This document shows positions 16,983-25,591 of a stretch of 41,027 nt of DNA, one piece after another. The notes under the pieces are model-generated. The model was not told the origin of the DNA and did no database searches. It was given only the letters and a program-made list of their open reading frames with translations. Within the stretch, counting starts at the first letter, position 1, and each line of letters starts with the position of its first letter. The DNA comes from JANXLS01 sp038227045 (lineage in GTDB: Bacteria; Planctomycetota; SZUA-567; H5-PLA8), in the NCBI GenBank assembly GCA_038227045.1, contig JBBRQD010000045.1:1-41027 (forward strand). The letters run 5' to 3'. The translations under genes and the position numbers were made by a program.

Positions 16983-17277
16983 TTTTCGGCCGAGCGACTG
17001 GTATTGCGCTTTGCGGCGCTCGATTTTGGCCAGATTCAGCGCTGAGTTCCTCGGCGCTCCAGCCGCATTCGCTGCAGAGTTGCAGTACGGAATTCAGGAT
17101 ATCCCCAGTCTGTTCTTTGAGGTTCTCGAGGTCCGAAAAACGGGAGGTTCGAATCGCCAGGCGAAGGATGTCGTCGAGCCGCTCTTTCAACGGCGTCCGG
17201 CCGAAAATCTCCAGGAATTTCTGATTCACGCCGGCTTGGATTTCCGCGATGGACGCCCCGGCTTTCTTTTTGGCCAT
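16927..17277 (-). CDS. MazG-like nucleotide pyrophosphohydrolase domain (N-terminal part of a probable fusion)
   Basis: Residues 1-80 look like a MazG-type helical domain (KERLDDILRLAIRTSRF then LENLKEQTGDILNSVLQLC, with the ExxxD spacing of the second metal-binding helix), then CGWSAEELS. After that the frame runs into 36 residues without character (GQNRAPQSAIPVARPK...) that overlap nadD. Dropping one base around 17034-17040 joins EELSA directly to NLAKIERRK and then to NadD. ATG 17277 has AAGGA 11 nt upstream. MazG-type enzymes hydrolyse (d)NTPs or related nucleotides; the domain assignment is by pattern only. It lies 39 bp after the zf-TFIIB-like gene, same strand. Confidence 0.6.
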   Translation of the reverse strand: MAKKKAGASIAEIQAGVNQKFLEIFGRTPLKERLDDILRLAIRTSRFSDLENLKEQTGDILNSVLQLCSECGWSAEELSAESGQNRAPQSAIPVARPKIEGRHLRRRIRSHYHGAH

Positions 17278-17316
17278 GTGCTTGATATTCCTTGTGGCAA
17301 GGTCGAATGAACGAAC

Positions 17317-18000
17317 TCACGCGAAGATCGTCAGTATATCCAGCACAGTGAGTCCCACTTGAGCGATCGTTCCAACCGTTTCCAGCGCGGTCGATGGAAC
17401 GCTTGCGTGCGACGGCGCGGCATTGGGAATTTGCGAGGCGGCCGGCTGTGCGATTTGTGGACGCGCGCCAATCAGTGCCTCGGGATGGTTCTTCATTCCG
17501 CCCGCTTCGATAAATGCTACGATCCGACTGAGTTCCTGTTGATCGAGCCAGACGCCGTGTTTTGCGCAGATATCGATGATCACGCCAGATGCGACCGCGA
17601 AATTGCGGCGGTTCATCAAGTCATGGCAAGCCGGGCAGGGCAGGTAATGTGTCTTGTCTTCCGGGATCAACGAACGCCTGGCACTCGCTCCAAGCACGGC
17701 GTGCCCGCTGGTTTCGGAGTCTTTCTTTTTGCAAAGGGCGTTGAACGTTTCGACACCCAGCCAGATTCCGCCGCACGCGCGGCAATCGGTGCCTATAACC
17801 AATGAGTCGTGGTGCGGAAATAAATTTGCCGCACAACGCGGGCATCTAAGTGCGGGGGCTGGTTTCGGAGATGCCGCCGGCGTCGGTTGCGCCACGGCTA
17901 CTTCGGCATAGACCATCGCGCCGCAGCCGCAGAAGATTGGCTCGCCGGGATTCCTGCCGGTCATGTCGTGTGTCGCGCCGCAGTGTTTGCAGTGAACCAA
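17317..18000 (-). CDS. zf-TFIIB-like multi-zinc-ribbon protein
   Basis: About 227 aa with three zinc-binding segments: CKHCG...FCGCG at the N-terminus, then RCPRC...CRACGGIWLG, then CPACHDLMNRRNF...DICAKHGVWLD. The last two match the zf-TFIIB pattern (CPxC...CxxCxGxWLD) common in bacterial proteins of unknown role. The C-terminus is Ala/Pro-rich and ends in a hydrophobic stretch (VGTIAQVGLTVLDILTIFA), possibly a membrane or partner segment. I chose TTG 18000 because GAGGA lies 8 nt upstream; the ATG at 18045 falls in a dispersed repeat. Divergent from the S46 peptidase. Confidence 0.8.
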   Translation of the reverse strand: MVHCKHCGATHDMTGRNPGEPIFCGCGAMVYAEVAVAQPTPAASPKPAPALRCPRCAANLFPHHDSLVIGTDCRACGGIWLGVETFNALCKKKDSETSGHAVLGASARRSLIPEDKTHYLPCPACHDLMNRRNFAVASGVIIDICAKHGVWLDQQELSRIVAFIEAGGMKNHPEALIGARPQIAQPAASQIPNAAPSHASVPSTALETVGTIAQVGLTVLDILTIFA

Positions 18001-18029
18001 TGGACTCGTCCTCACAAGTCGATGGATTC

Positions 18030-18057
18030 TCTCGCAAAGACGCAATCGCGCAAAGAA
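18030..18057. repeat. TCTCGCAAAGACGC repeat, copy 1
   Basis: A 28-bp unit that matches 39987-40014 in 25 of 28 positions. It lies between divergent genes and extends the upstream reading frame of the zinc-ribbon gene artificially. Confidence 0.65.
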
Positions 18058-18156
18058 AATAAATGCAACTCAATCGTTTTTACATTTTTTCGATTCGCAT
18101 CATAACGACAAGGCGATAAACCTTTGACATTCCAAGTTCGTTCAAGGAGCCATTCG

Positions 18157-20205
18157 ATGCGCGTTCGTTTCGCCGTTCCTTTTATAACCGTGTGCTGCGC
18201 CGCAATTGCCAACGGCGTTCGGACCGAAGAAGGCTTCTGGCCGTTCGACATGGTTCCGAAGGAAATTATTGCGCGCCGGTATGAATTCGACATCACCGAC
18301 GAATGGCTTGACAAGGCGCGGTGCGCGGCGCTGCGGGTCAGCAGCGGCGGATCGGGATCGTTTGTGTCGGCGCACGGGCTTGCGATGACCAATCGGCATG
18401 TCGTGGGCACCGCACTTCAGCGCTTGAGCGTCCCCGGAAAAACCGATTTGATTCGGGACGGTTTTCTGGCGAAAACGCAGGCGCAGGAATTGAAAGCGGC
18501 GGGCCTGCGCCTCGAACAACTTGTCGAAATCGCGAATGTCAACGAACGCGTTCGCGATGTGGTGGAGCGCTTGAAATTCAGCGAGGCGGTCGCGTTTCAG
18601 GCGATCGCGCTTGAAGCGGAGAAAAACGAAAAGCGCGAGCATGTGAAAATTCAAGCGGTGAAACTTTATCCGGAAGGCGAATACCGCCTTTATACATTCA
18701 AAGTATACGACGACGTGCGGATTGTATTCGCCGCGGATTTGAGTTCGGGATACTTCGGCGGAGATCAGGAGAATTTTACCTATCCACGATACGACTTCGA
18801 CGTCGCGTTCGTGCGCGCGTATGAAAACGGAAAACCCGCCGAGACACCGGATCATTTTGCCTGGTCGCCGGCGGGCGTGAAAGAAAACGAACTGGTATTT
18901 TTCGCCGGCAATCCGGGACAGACCGAACGCTCGATCACGCTGGCGCATCTGGAACTGGAGCGCGACAAAATACTGCCCGCGCAGATTGCGTTGCGCGCAC
19001 GCGAAGGGGCGGTTCTGCGCCGGTTTGCGGAGTTGGGCGCCGACCAATCGCAGGCTGTTCAGGATCGGCAAAACCACCTTGAGAACGCGCTGAAGCGGCA
19101 GCGCGGGCAGCTCGATGGCCTGCGCGATCCGAGCGTGTTCGAACGTAAGAAAGCGGAGGAGGAAGACGCCGCGCGATCCATTTCCGATCCGGAAAAAGCC
19201 CGGGCGTATGCCAGTGCGCTTGCCACAATGCGCCACGCCGTGGAACGTATTTCGAGCGATCAACTGGAGTTCGAATTATTGGGCAGTCCGTGGGGTTTGT
19301 TTTCGGCGCAATTGGCCACTGCGGTGGCCATCGCGGGAATGGAGGAGACGGGCGCGTACAATTTCAAAGCGGCCGAACAGCGCGAGGCTCGATTCGAAGC
19401 GCTTTACCTATACGATCCGGCGCGCCGCGATGAGAGCGAGCGGCGGCAGCTCGAAGAATCGTTTTCCTTTCTGGCCGCTCAACTCCGCGCGGAGCACCCA
19501 CTGTCGAAACTCGTGCTTGAAGGAAAATCGCCCGCCGAACGCGCGGCGGAACTCGTCTCCGGATCGCAATTGGGCCGCCCGGAGTTTTACAAGAACGCCG
19601 CGAGCGAATTTCCGGGCATCGAAAAGAGCGGCGACCCGATGTTGATTCTCGCGAGGAAGATCCTGCGGCGCATGCGGGCACTCAATCAGCGGCAACAAAG
19701 TGAATTTGTCGAGGCCGGGAAGAAATGTTACGCCGCGATCGCTCAGGCATTGGGACAGAGCAAATCGGCCCGCCGCGCGCCCGACGGAAATTTTACGCCA
19801 CGGCTGTCTTATGGAACCGTGCGCGGGTACGACGATGGCGGCCGGTTCGTCCGTCCGTTCACGTGTTTTGGCTGCATGTACGAACTCTGCGACAGGGCGG
19901 TGAATAAGGAACCGTACCATCTCAATGCCACGTGGCTTGCGGGGCGCGGCAAACTCAATCCGTGCACGCCGCTGAATTTTGTAACGGACGCGGACGGCTT
20001 CGGCGGCAATTCAGGCTCGCCGGTGTTCAACCGCAACCGCGAACTGGTCGGCATGCTGTTCGACGGAAATTACCCGGGGCTATTGGGGAAATACATGTAC
20101 GACGAACGGACCAAACGCTCGGTCTGCGTCGACGCACGTGCCATCGTGGACGTGCTTGAACGCGTTTACGGGGCCACCGAACTGGTCGCCGAATTCGCTC
20201 GGTAA
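18157..20205 (+). CDS. Exported S46-family dipeptidyl-peptidase (DPP7-like)
   Basis: Secreted or periplasmic serine exopeptidase that removes dipeptides from peptide N-termini. It has a short signal peptide, a chymotrypsin-like double barrel with His81 (MTNRHVVG), Asp215 (YDFDVAF) and Ser619 (GGNSGSP), and the large helical insert of family S46 (about residues 250-520). The residue 18 positions after the Ser is Gly (LFDGN), as in DPP7; DPP11 has Arg there, so a hydrophobic P1 preference is expected (known for the family, inferred here). At 682 aa it is close to the usual 690-720. ATG 18157 has AAGGAG 7 nt upstream. It is transcribed alone. Confidence 0.9.
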   Translation: MRVRFAVPFITVCCAAIANGVRTEEGFWPFDMVPKEIIARRYEFDITDEWLDKARCAALRVSSGGSGSFVSAHGLAMTNRHVVGTALQRLSVPGKTDLIRDGFLAKTQAQELKAAGLRLEQLVEIANVNERVRDVVERLKFSEAVAFQAIALEAEKNEKREHVKIQAVKLYPEGEYRLYTFKVYDDVRIVFAADLSSGYFGGDQENFTYPRYDFDVAFVRAYENGKPAETPDHFAWSPAGVKENELVFFAGNPGQTERSITLAHLELERDKILPAQIALRAREGAVLRRFAELGADQSQAVQDRQNHLENALKRQRGQLDGLRDPSVFERKKAEEEDAARSISDPEKARAYASALATMRHAVERISSDQLEFELLGSPWGLFSAQLATAVAIAGMEETGAYNFKAAEQREARFEALYLYDPARRDESERRQLEESFSFLAAQLRAEHPLSKLVLEGKSPAERAAELVSGSQLGRPEFYKNAASEFPGIEKSGDPMLILARKILRRMRALNQRQQSEFVEAGKKCYAAIAQALGQSKSARRAPDGNFTPRLSYGTVRGYDDGGRFVRPFTCFGCMYELCDRAVNKEPYHLNATWLAGRGKLNPCTPLNFVTDADGFGGNSGSPVFNRNRELVGMLFDGNYPGLLGKYMYDERTKRSVCVDARAIVDVLERVYGATELVAEFAR

Positions 20206-20238
20206 TCGCGAAAAAGCGGCGAAGACGAACGGCTTTTT

Positions 20239-20273
20239 AACCGCGAATCTCGCGGATACTCGCGGATATTTTT
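20239..20273. repeat. Tandem CTCGCGGATA repeat
   Basis: AACCGCGAAT leads into two head-to-tail copies of CTCGCGGATA (20249-20258, 20259-20268) and a short T-run. It lies between the convergent peptidase and PEGA genes, in a position where it might help termination, but it has no clear stem. Confidence 0.5.
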
Positions 20274-20293
20274 GCCTCTTGGTCAGAATCCAC

Positions 20294-21118
20294 TCAATTC
20301 TTTATCGACTCAGCTTTCGGGACTTCCGTTTTCGGAGTCTCAGTCTTCGGTGCTTCTGTTTTTGGCGCGTCAGCCTTTGGTGTTTCCGGTTTTTCGAAGA
20401 TTGTTTCTTCGTTTTTCGGGGTGCGCGGCGGGGTCTGGTCTTTCTTGGGGTCCTGCGGCTTGGGTGCGTCCGGCTTTTTGTCCGGCGAGGGCGTGCTGGG
20501 CTTGATGTTCAGTTCTTTGCCAATGGTCGGTCCTTTGGGCTCTTCGGTTGGAATGGTCTTGATCTTGAATTCGTTTTCCTTGACTGGCGTCGTGCCATCT
20601 TTGCCCGCCGTCGCCGTGTCGGCCGCTTTCTGAGCGTCCTTTGCCAGTTGCTCGGGAGTCTTGGGCGGAACACTGTAGGCGACGTTCACTGTCGTGCCGT
20701 CTTTGTTGGTGATGACTCCCGAGCGCGCCATATTGGCGCGCTGCAACAGCGCGGTGCGATCAGTTACTTCGCCTTCCTTCTTGAGGACGTAATGGAGGTA
20801 GATGTCGTCGTTGAGGCGCGCGGGGATGGCGTTGTCGGTGACGAACGAGACGGGTTCGTAGCCGTAAAGCGGCGCGTTGATGCACTCCTCTTTGACCAGC
20901 GTTTCGTATTTTTCTTTGCGGATTTCGATGCGATAGACGCCGTAATGCGTGAAGCCCACGCGGCAGGGCGAAATGCCGATGAGGCGGCGATTGACCGTTA
21001 TTTCAGCGCCGGGCGGATTGGTGGTGATTGTGATGCTCCGCGCCGTGCAGCCTGGAATCGACACCAGCGTCGCCAGCAGGGCCGCGAACGAAAACATCCT
21101 GAACGCCTTCATGAACAT
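20294..21118 (-). CDS. PEGA-domain lipoprotein with Pro/Lys/Thr-rich tail
   Basis: 274 aa. A lipoprotein signal (FAALLATLVSIPGC, lipobox SIPGC) is followed by a PEGA domain (about residues 28-80: ITITTNPPGAEITVNRRLIG, then SPCRVGFTHYGVYRIEIRKE). A further 80 residues follow, then a disordered tail of PKT-E/D-A/T/V repeats (PKADAPKTEAPKTETPKTEVPK). PEGA domains are surface or cell-wall-associated modules; this tail may span the envelope. ATG 21118 is preferred because an AAGGA lies about 9 nt upstream. It is 32 bp after yfcE on the same strand, likely cotranscribed. Confidence 0.8.
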   Translation of the reverse strand: MFMKAFRMFSFAALLATLVSIPGCTARSITITTNPPGAEITVNRRLIGISPCRVGFTHYGVYRIEIRKEKYETLVKEECINAPLYGYEPVSFVTDNAIPARLNDDIYLHYVLKKEGEVTDRTALLQRANMARSGVITNKDGTTVNVAYSVPPKTPEQLAKDAQKAADTATAGKDGTTPVKENEFKIKTIPTEEPKGPTIGKELNIKPSTPSPDKKPDAPKPQDPKKDQTPPRTPKNEETIFEKPETPKADAPKTEAPKTETPKTEVPKAESIKN

Positions 21119-21150
21119 TGTTTCCATCCTTTTCGCACAGCCAACGGCAC

Positions 21151-21639
21151 TCATTCGATTTCCAAAATTTCCGCCGTCATCGATTCCAGATCGAGCATCG
21201 CGCAACTGGGCCGGCCGGTCAGCCAGCCGCAGCCTTCGCCGGGATTCAATTCAAGCGGCCGCGCGCCTTCCTTCGGAATGTGCACGCGCGCATGAGAATG
21301 CCCGTAAAAAATGCCGTCGCAAAATTCGCGATAGGCATCCGGTATCTCCTCAACGGAATGCGCCACGCCCAGCTTTCGTCCGCCCAATTCAAAGACGCAC
21401 GGGCCGTCCTTTAGCTCGGGAAAAATCTTCTTCAAGCCTTTTTTTTCGCCATCGTTGTTGCCAAAGATGGCGTAAAGCGGACCGTTGAATTTCAGGATCG
21501 CTTTCAGCGCAAACGGTGCAACGAAATCTCCCAAATGAAGAAGCCCTTCAGCGCCCTTGCTTTGCAGCAACGCCACCGCTTTTGCGATCCGATCCATGTG
21601 ATCGTGAGTATCGGACAGAATGGCCAGCTTCTTCAACAT
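21151..21639 (-). CDS. YfcE/MJ0936-type metallophosphoesterase
   Basis: Cytoplasmic phosphodiesterase of the calcineurin-like superfamily. Metal-binding motifs are SDTHDH (residues 9-14), GD in LHLGDFV, GNND, the mid-chain AHS and GHSHA. At 163 aa it matches the small YfcE type, for which only artificial substrates are well documented. ATG 21639 (MLKKLAILSDTH) puts the first motif at the normal distance; the frame is open further upstream without family similarity. Confidence 0.9.
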   Translation of the reverse strand: MLKKLAILSDTHDHMDRIAKAVALLQSKGAEGLLHLGDFVAPFALKAILKFNGPLYAIFGNNDGEKKGLKKIFPELKDGPCVFELGGRKLGVAHSVEEIPDAYREFCDGIFYGHSHARVHIPKEGARPLELNPGEGCGWLTGRPSCAMLDLESMTAEILEIE

Positions 21640-21771
21640 GATTGGAGATATTAGAATCGAAAAGGCCGGAAAAGTCAATGATAAGGTGGCGGGGTGAAAA
21701 GGTGAGGGGGCGATACGGCAATTGGGTGCGGAGACTTTCACCCATTCGCCGGATCACCCCTCACCGTGGCA

Positions 21772-23532
21772 CTATTTAGCGCTGCGGCCGGAAATCGAGC
21801 CAAAATCGTCGTTGCTTGATGTCGAGTAACTGACCTGGGCCAGCGCGGAATAGGTCTGTCCGCCAACCAGCATGTCCACTTGGATGAACCGCGCGACGGA
21901 AGTTTGGCCAACTTCGTCCGCGCGTGCGGTCGTTTCGATGCCTTCCGAGTCGAAGCCTTTTACTATCAGCCCCGCCACGTTCATCGTGATGCTCACTTTC
22001 GCGGTTTCGGTCCCGACCGCGACGCCGTTGGTCAGTTTCGGAACAGTCAATTTGAACTTTGTGATATAGCCGTCCGTCGTGGGCAGGGTGAGTTTGCCTT
22101 TGGAATCCAAGTGAATCGTGTCGACCACGTTGCCCAAGCCGATGGTCAGGTCGTTTCCTGCGGGATCTTTTGGCGTGTAACCGGCAGGCAGAGTGATCGT
22201 GCCATTGAACAAAACTTTATCCGCGTTCGTGGACGAAAAGAGAAATTTTCCCGACATTGATGTGAGCGTAATGGTGCTGTCGGTGGTGGTGTCGCGCGGA
22301 GCCGCCTGTTGCTCGCTTGCCGTGTTTACAACAACCGACGCAGCCACATCCGCCGTACCGATGACAATGCTTTTGCGGAGTTTGCCGAGGGAGTTGCCGC
22401 CCTGATCGAGTGTCGTGGTTTCGGCGACGAAAATTCCCGGCAGTGTAAACGTGTTGGCGGGGGCAAGTCCCACCTGGCCATTCGGTGGAGGTGCGCCGGT
22501 GGGGGGCATTCCCGCGATATTGCCTTTCATGTCCATGAATTTAGTCTGTGCGTTCATGCCTCCCGGAACGTTGAACAGGCCCACTTGAAGCGAGACGGAA
22601 CCGCCGGGCGATTTCACAAGCCTGCCAATGGCGCCGGATGCCGAATTGACGACAAAGCCGTCGCCGACGATGATGAAGAGGCGCGTGTCCGCGACTTCGT
22701 CGCCGCCGATCAACGCCACTCGCGCGACAAAGACGCCCTCGGTTGTGTACGTGTGTGTGATGCCGTCCTTGAGCATTTTTTGAAACGTGCTGCCATCGGC
22801 GTGGATGGGAGGGGACATGTCGCCAAAATGGACGGTTCCAGATACTGTGCCGGTGAAATCAGTCAACGACACGTCGCCTTTGATAGTCACCGCTTTATTT
22901 ATCTGAGTGGGATTGGGCGATGCGGCGAGCGTGGAGATATGCTTGATGACTTTGAAGGGATCCTTCGGCGCTTGAATCACGCCGAGAAAACCCTTGCCGG
23001 TCGAATTGGCGGTCGCGTAATAGCCTCCCATCAACTGGGTGCCGAACGTTTGGTTATTGAACGTGATCGATACCGGCAACGCAATCGGAACGTTGTTCGA
23101 TGTTTGATTGATGAGGCCAAACTGGTTATAGACCGCGGCGAGCGAGTTGTCCTGAGCGCTGACAATAAACACAAAACTGTTGCCCGTGTCGCGCAGGTGG
23201 AATAAATCCGGCGTGCCGACGCCTTCGCCTTCAGGGCTCAGCGTATAGAAACGCTGGACGCCGCCGAGATTGACGCTCACGGGCATGTTGGTCAGAATCA
23301 AATTTGGCATGGATGGCAACAGGCCGACAAAGACAAATTTGCTTTGCTGTGGATCGGTGAAATTAATCAGAACTTTCGCCCCGCCACCCAGCAAAGGAGC
23401 GTTGCCGGCGGACGCGCTGAACTGTGCGGCACAGAGTGCCGCCAAAACGAGCGCTCCGGCAAGGCAGCGTCTGTTTGAGCGCGAGAATGACGAATGAATT
23501 GCCGAGTTGCCTTGAATCGCCGAGATAACCAT
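21772..23532 (-). CDS. Exported PKD-like paralogue A
   Basis: 586 aa, no family recognised as a whole. A signal peptide (residues 1-42, cleavage near SASA-GNA) is followed by a beta-rich N-terminal domain and a PKD-like segment (about 205-290: SPNPTQINKAVTIKG, HFGDMSPP, HTYTTEGVFVARV). A second Ig-like unit comes next, then a domain rich in T/S/V strands (TSMSGKFLFSSTNADKVLFNG) and a C-terminal VARFIQVDMLVGGQTYS ending DFGSISGRSAK. The last tail is shared with the neighbour gene. AAGGAG lies 7 nt before the ATG. It is a clear paralogue of the gene at 23781 over the whole length. A cell-surface or periplasmic location is inferred. Confidence 0.8.
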   Translation of the reverse strand: MVISAIQGNSAIHSSFSRSNRRCLAGALVLAALCAAQFSASAGNAPLLGGGAKVLINFTDPQQSKFVFVGLLPSMPNLILTNMPVSVNLGGVQRFYTLSPEGEGVGTPDLFHLRDTGNSFVFIVSAQDNSLAAVYNQFGLINQTSNNVPIALPVSITFNNQTFGTQLMGGYYATANSTGKGFLGVIQAPKDPFKVIKHISTLAASPNPTQINKAVTIKGDVSLTDFTGTVSGTVHFGDMSPPIHADGSTFQKMLKDGITHTYTTEGVFVARVALIGGDEVADTRLFIIVGDGFVVNSASGAIGRLVKSPGGSVSLQVGLFNVPGGMNAQTKFMDMKGNIAGMPPTGAPPPNGQVGLAPANTFTLPGIFVAETTTLDQGGNSLGKLRKSIVIGTADVAASVVVNTASEQQAAPRDTTTDSTITLTSMSGKFLFSSTNADKVLFNGTITLPAGYTPKDPAGNDLTIGLGNVVDTIHLDSKGKLTLPTTDGYITKFKLTVPKLTNGVAVGTETAKVSITMNVAGLIVKGFDSEGIETTARADEVGQTSVARFIQVDMLVGGQTYSALAQVSYSTSSNDDFGSISGRSAK

Positions 23533-23733
23533 GCGTTGCTCCTTTTTAAAATATGGATTTGATTATCCTTAAATTCGTTCAAATCCTTCTGTTCATGTTC
23601 CGAAGTCCGACGCCTCACGCCGGAAATATAATGTGTACATACTGCCGGATGGTATCTTGTTTCTTATACAAAACGGATATTTTCGTACAGAATCTAATGC
23701 ACGTGCGCATCAGTTTGCAATGTCCGGCACGTT

Positions 23734-23775
23734 TTTACCGCGGAAGACGCAGTGGCCACGCAGAGAAAAACAAAT
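23734..23775. repeat. Degenerate TTTACCGC repeat between the paralogues
   Basis: TTTTTACCGCGGAAGACGCA and what follows resembles the TTCACCGC...ACGCAGAGG family at 27886. The rest of the 248-bp gap (23533-23780) shows no gene. Confidence 0.45.
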
Positions 23776-23780
23776 TCAGA

Positions 23781-25496
23781 TCACTTGTCGCTGCGGCCGG
23801 TCATCGTGCCGAAATCGCTGTTTAACGATGGCGCAAAACTGACCGGCGCCAGGACGGAAAAGGACTGTCCCGAAATCAACATGCCGACTTGAATGAAGCG
23901 CGCCACGCTGGGTTGTCCGATTTCATCGACGCGAACTGAAGCGGTGACGCCTTCCGAGACGAAACCCAGGACGTCCAGATCCGCGGTGTTCATCGTCATG
24001 CTGACTTTCGCAATTTCGCCGCCGATGGCGACGCCACTGGGCAGTTTTGGCACCTTCAGCTTGTATGTTTTAATACGTGCCAACGCGCTTGGGCTGACGA
24101 ATTTGCCCTTCTCATCCAAATGGATGGTGTCGATCACGTTCGCAATGCTTAAAGTAATGTCGTTGCCCGTCGGCGAATTTGGATTGTAACCAGCCGGCAG
24201 GCCCAGTGTCCCGTTGAAAATCACGGAGTCTGGATTTGTCGCCGACGAGAAAACGAATTTTCCGCTCATCGAGGTGAACGTGATTGGAATGTCCGCCGGG
24301 GTGTCGCGCGGTGCGGCTTGCTCCGCGCCATTAGTTGCGTTCGCAATCGCCATTGCACTGATGTCGTTCATGCCGATCACAATGGTCTTGCGACACTTGC
24401 CCACAATAGCATCGGTTCCGTCAAGCACGATGGTTTCAGCGACATAGACGCCCGGCACGGAGAACGAATTGCTCACGGTCAGCCCCCTCACTCCGTTCCC
24501 GACCACTCCAACTCCGCCTGTCGGACTGCCCACCGGATTGCCCTTCATATCCAAAAAACTCGTTTCGGCATTTACGGCTCTGGGGATGTTGCGGACCGTC
24601 AAATTGAGCTGCGCGTTTCCTGCGGTTGATTTGATCAATTGAACAATTGCCCCATTCGTTGAGTTCACGTCGAATAGGGTGCCGACAACCACATAAATAT
24701 GCGTCTCGGCAACTTCGGTGGCTCCAACCAGCGTCAAGCGCACTGTGTACACGCCTTCGTTTGCATACATATAGGGAATACCGTCTTTCAGCATGGTCTG
24801 AAAATCGGCTCCCGTTGCGCGCACTGGCGCCGAAGAATCGCCGAAATGAAGATAACCGGTGACGGGGCCCGTCAAATCGTGCAGGGAAAGAGGCGCCTTG
24901 ATCTTGAACGTTTTATTTGCTTGCAGTGGATTGGGTGCCGCCCGCACTTTTCCGGTGAAGCGGATGGGCGGATTCAAAGGCTCTTTTGGAGGCGTAATGA
25001 CTCCCATATATAACCTGGATGTCTTGTTCGCAACGGCATCGAAGGTGCCATCGATTGCCGCTGCATAAGTCGTGTTGTTGAACGTAATGGACTCAGTCGC
25101 GGAGAAAGGTTGGTTCGTGGCGGTTTGATTGGAAATAAATTCCGCGGTGAGACGTGCGTAGAGCGAACTCAGAATAAAAACGAATCCATTACCGGTGTCG
25201 TGCAAGTCAAACAGATCCGGTGTGTTCGTGGCCTGCCCTTGGGCATTCAACGTGTACGTGCGCTGAAACGTGCCTAGACCGACATTGACAGTCAGGCCAT
25301 CCAAATTCAAGTTTGGATCAGAAGGGAAACTGCCGACGAGAAACACTCTGCCGGCTTGGGGATTGTTGAAATCGACAAAGATATTTACCCCGCCGCCAAT
25401 CAACGGCGCCGTCGCGGCGTGGGCGATTGTGTGAACGAGGCAGAGTGCTGCAAGAGCGCAAAGCCCGGCCATGCTGCGCCTGACGAAGAAGTTCAT
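23781..25496 (-). CDS. Exported PKD-like paralogue B
   Basis: 571 aa from ATG 25496 (GGAG about 8 nt upstream). It has the same plan as paralogue A: signal peptide (MNFFVRRSMAGLCALAALCL), the APLIGGGVNIFVDFNNPQ start, a PKD-like HFGDSSAPV...YMYANEGVYTVRL, an Ig-like middle, the TSMSGKFVFSSATNPDSVIFNG block, and the end VARFIQVGMLISGQSFS...DFGTMTGRSDK. Conservation is strongest at the N-terminal start, the SMSGKF block and the last 40 residues. It lies 95 bp downstream of ispD on the same strand. Function unknown. Confidence 0.8.
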   Translation of the reverse strand: MNFFVRRSMAGLCALAALCLVHTIAHAATAPLIGGGVNIFVDFNNPQAGRVFLVGSFPSDPNLNLDGLTVNVGLGTFQRTYTLNAQGQATNTPDLFDLHDTGNGFVFILSSLYARLTAEFISNQTATNQPFSATESITFNNTTYAAAIDGTFDAVANKTSRLYMGVITPPKEPLNPPIRFTGKVRAAPNPLQANKTFKIKAPLSLHDLTGPVTGYLHFGDSSAPVRATGADFQTMLKDGIPYMYANEGVYTVRLTLVGATEVAETHIYVVVGTLFDVNSTNGAIVQLIKSTAGNAQLNLTVRNIPRAVNAETSFLDMKGNPVGSPTGGVGVVGNGVRGLTVSNSFSVPGVYVAETIVLDGTDAIVGKCRKTIVIGMNDISAMAIANATNGAEQAAPRDTPADIPITFTSMSGKFVFSSATNPDSVIFNGTLGLPAGYNPNSPTGNDITLSIANVIDTIHLDEKGKFVSPSALARIKTYKLKVPKLPSGVAIGGEIAKVSMTMNTADLDVLGFVSEGVTASVRVDEIGQPSVARFIQVGMLISGQSFSVLAPVSFAPSLNSDFGTMTGRSDK

Positions 25497-25591
25497 GCTG
25501 GACTCCAATAAGTTACAGACACAACGGAAAATCCACACACGCAAGCACGCCGTTGGTGCGACGAACGCACGAATAGTTTCCTATTTTTAAG

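Noticed and set aside
17034..17046. Programmed ribosomal frameshift between the MazG-like and NadD frames.
   Set aside because: No slippery heptamer or downstream pseudoknot is visible; an indel is the simpler reading, so I only keep the fusion hypothesis.
20301..20400. Tandem DNA repeats resembling a CRISPR or VNTR array.
   Set aside because: They are the in-frame PKTE-type codons of the PEGA lipoprotein tail, with no spacers.
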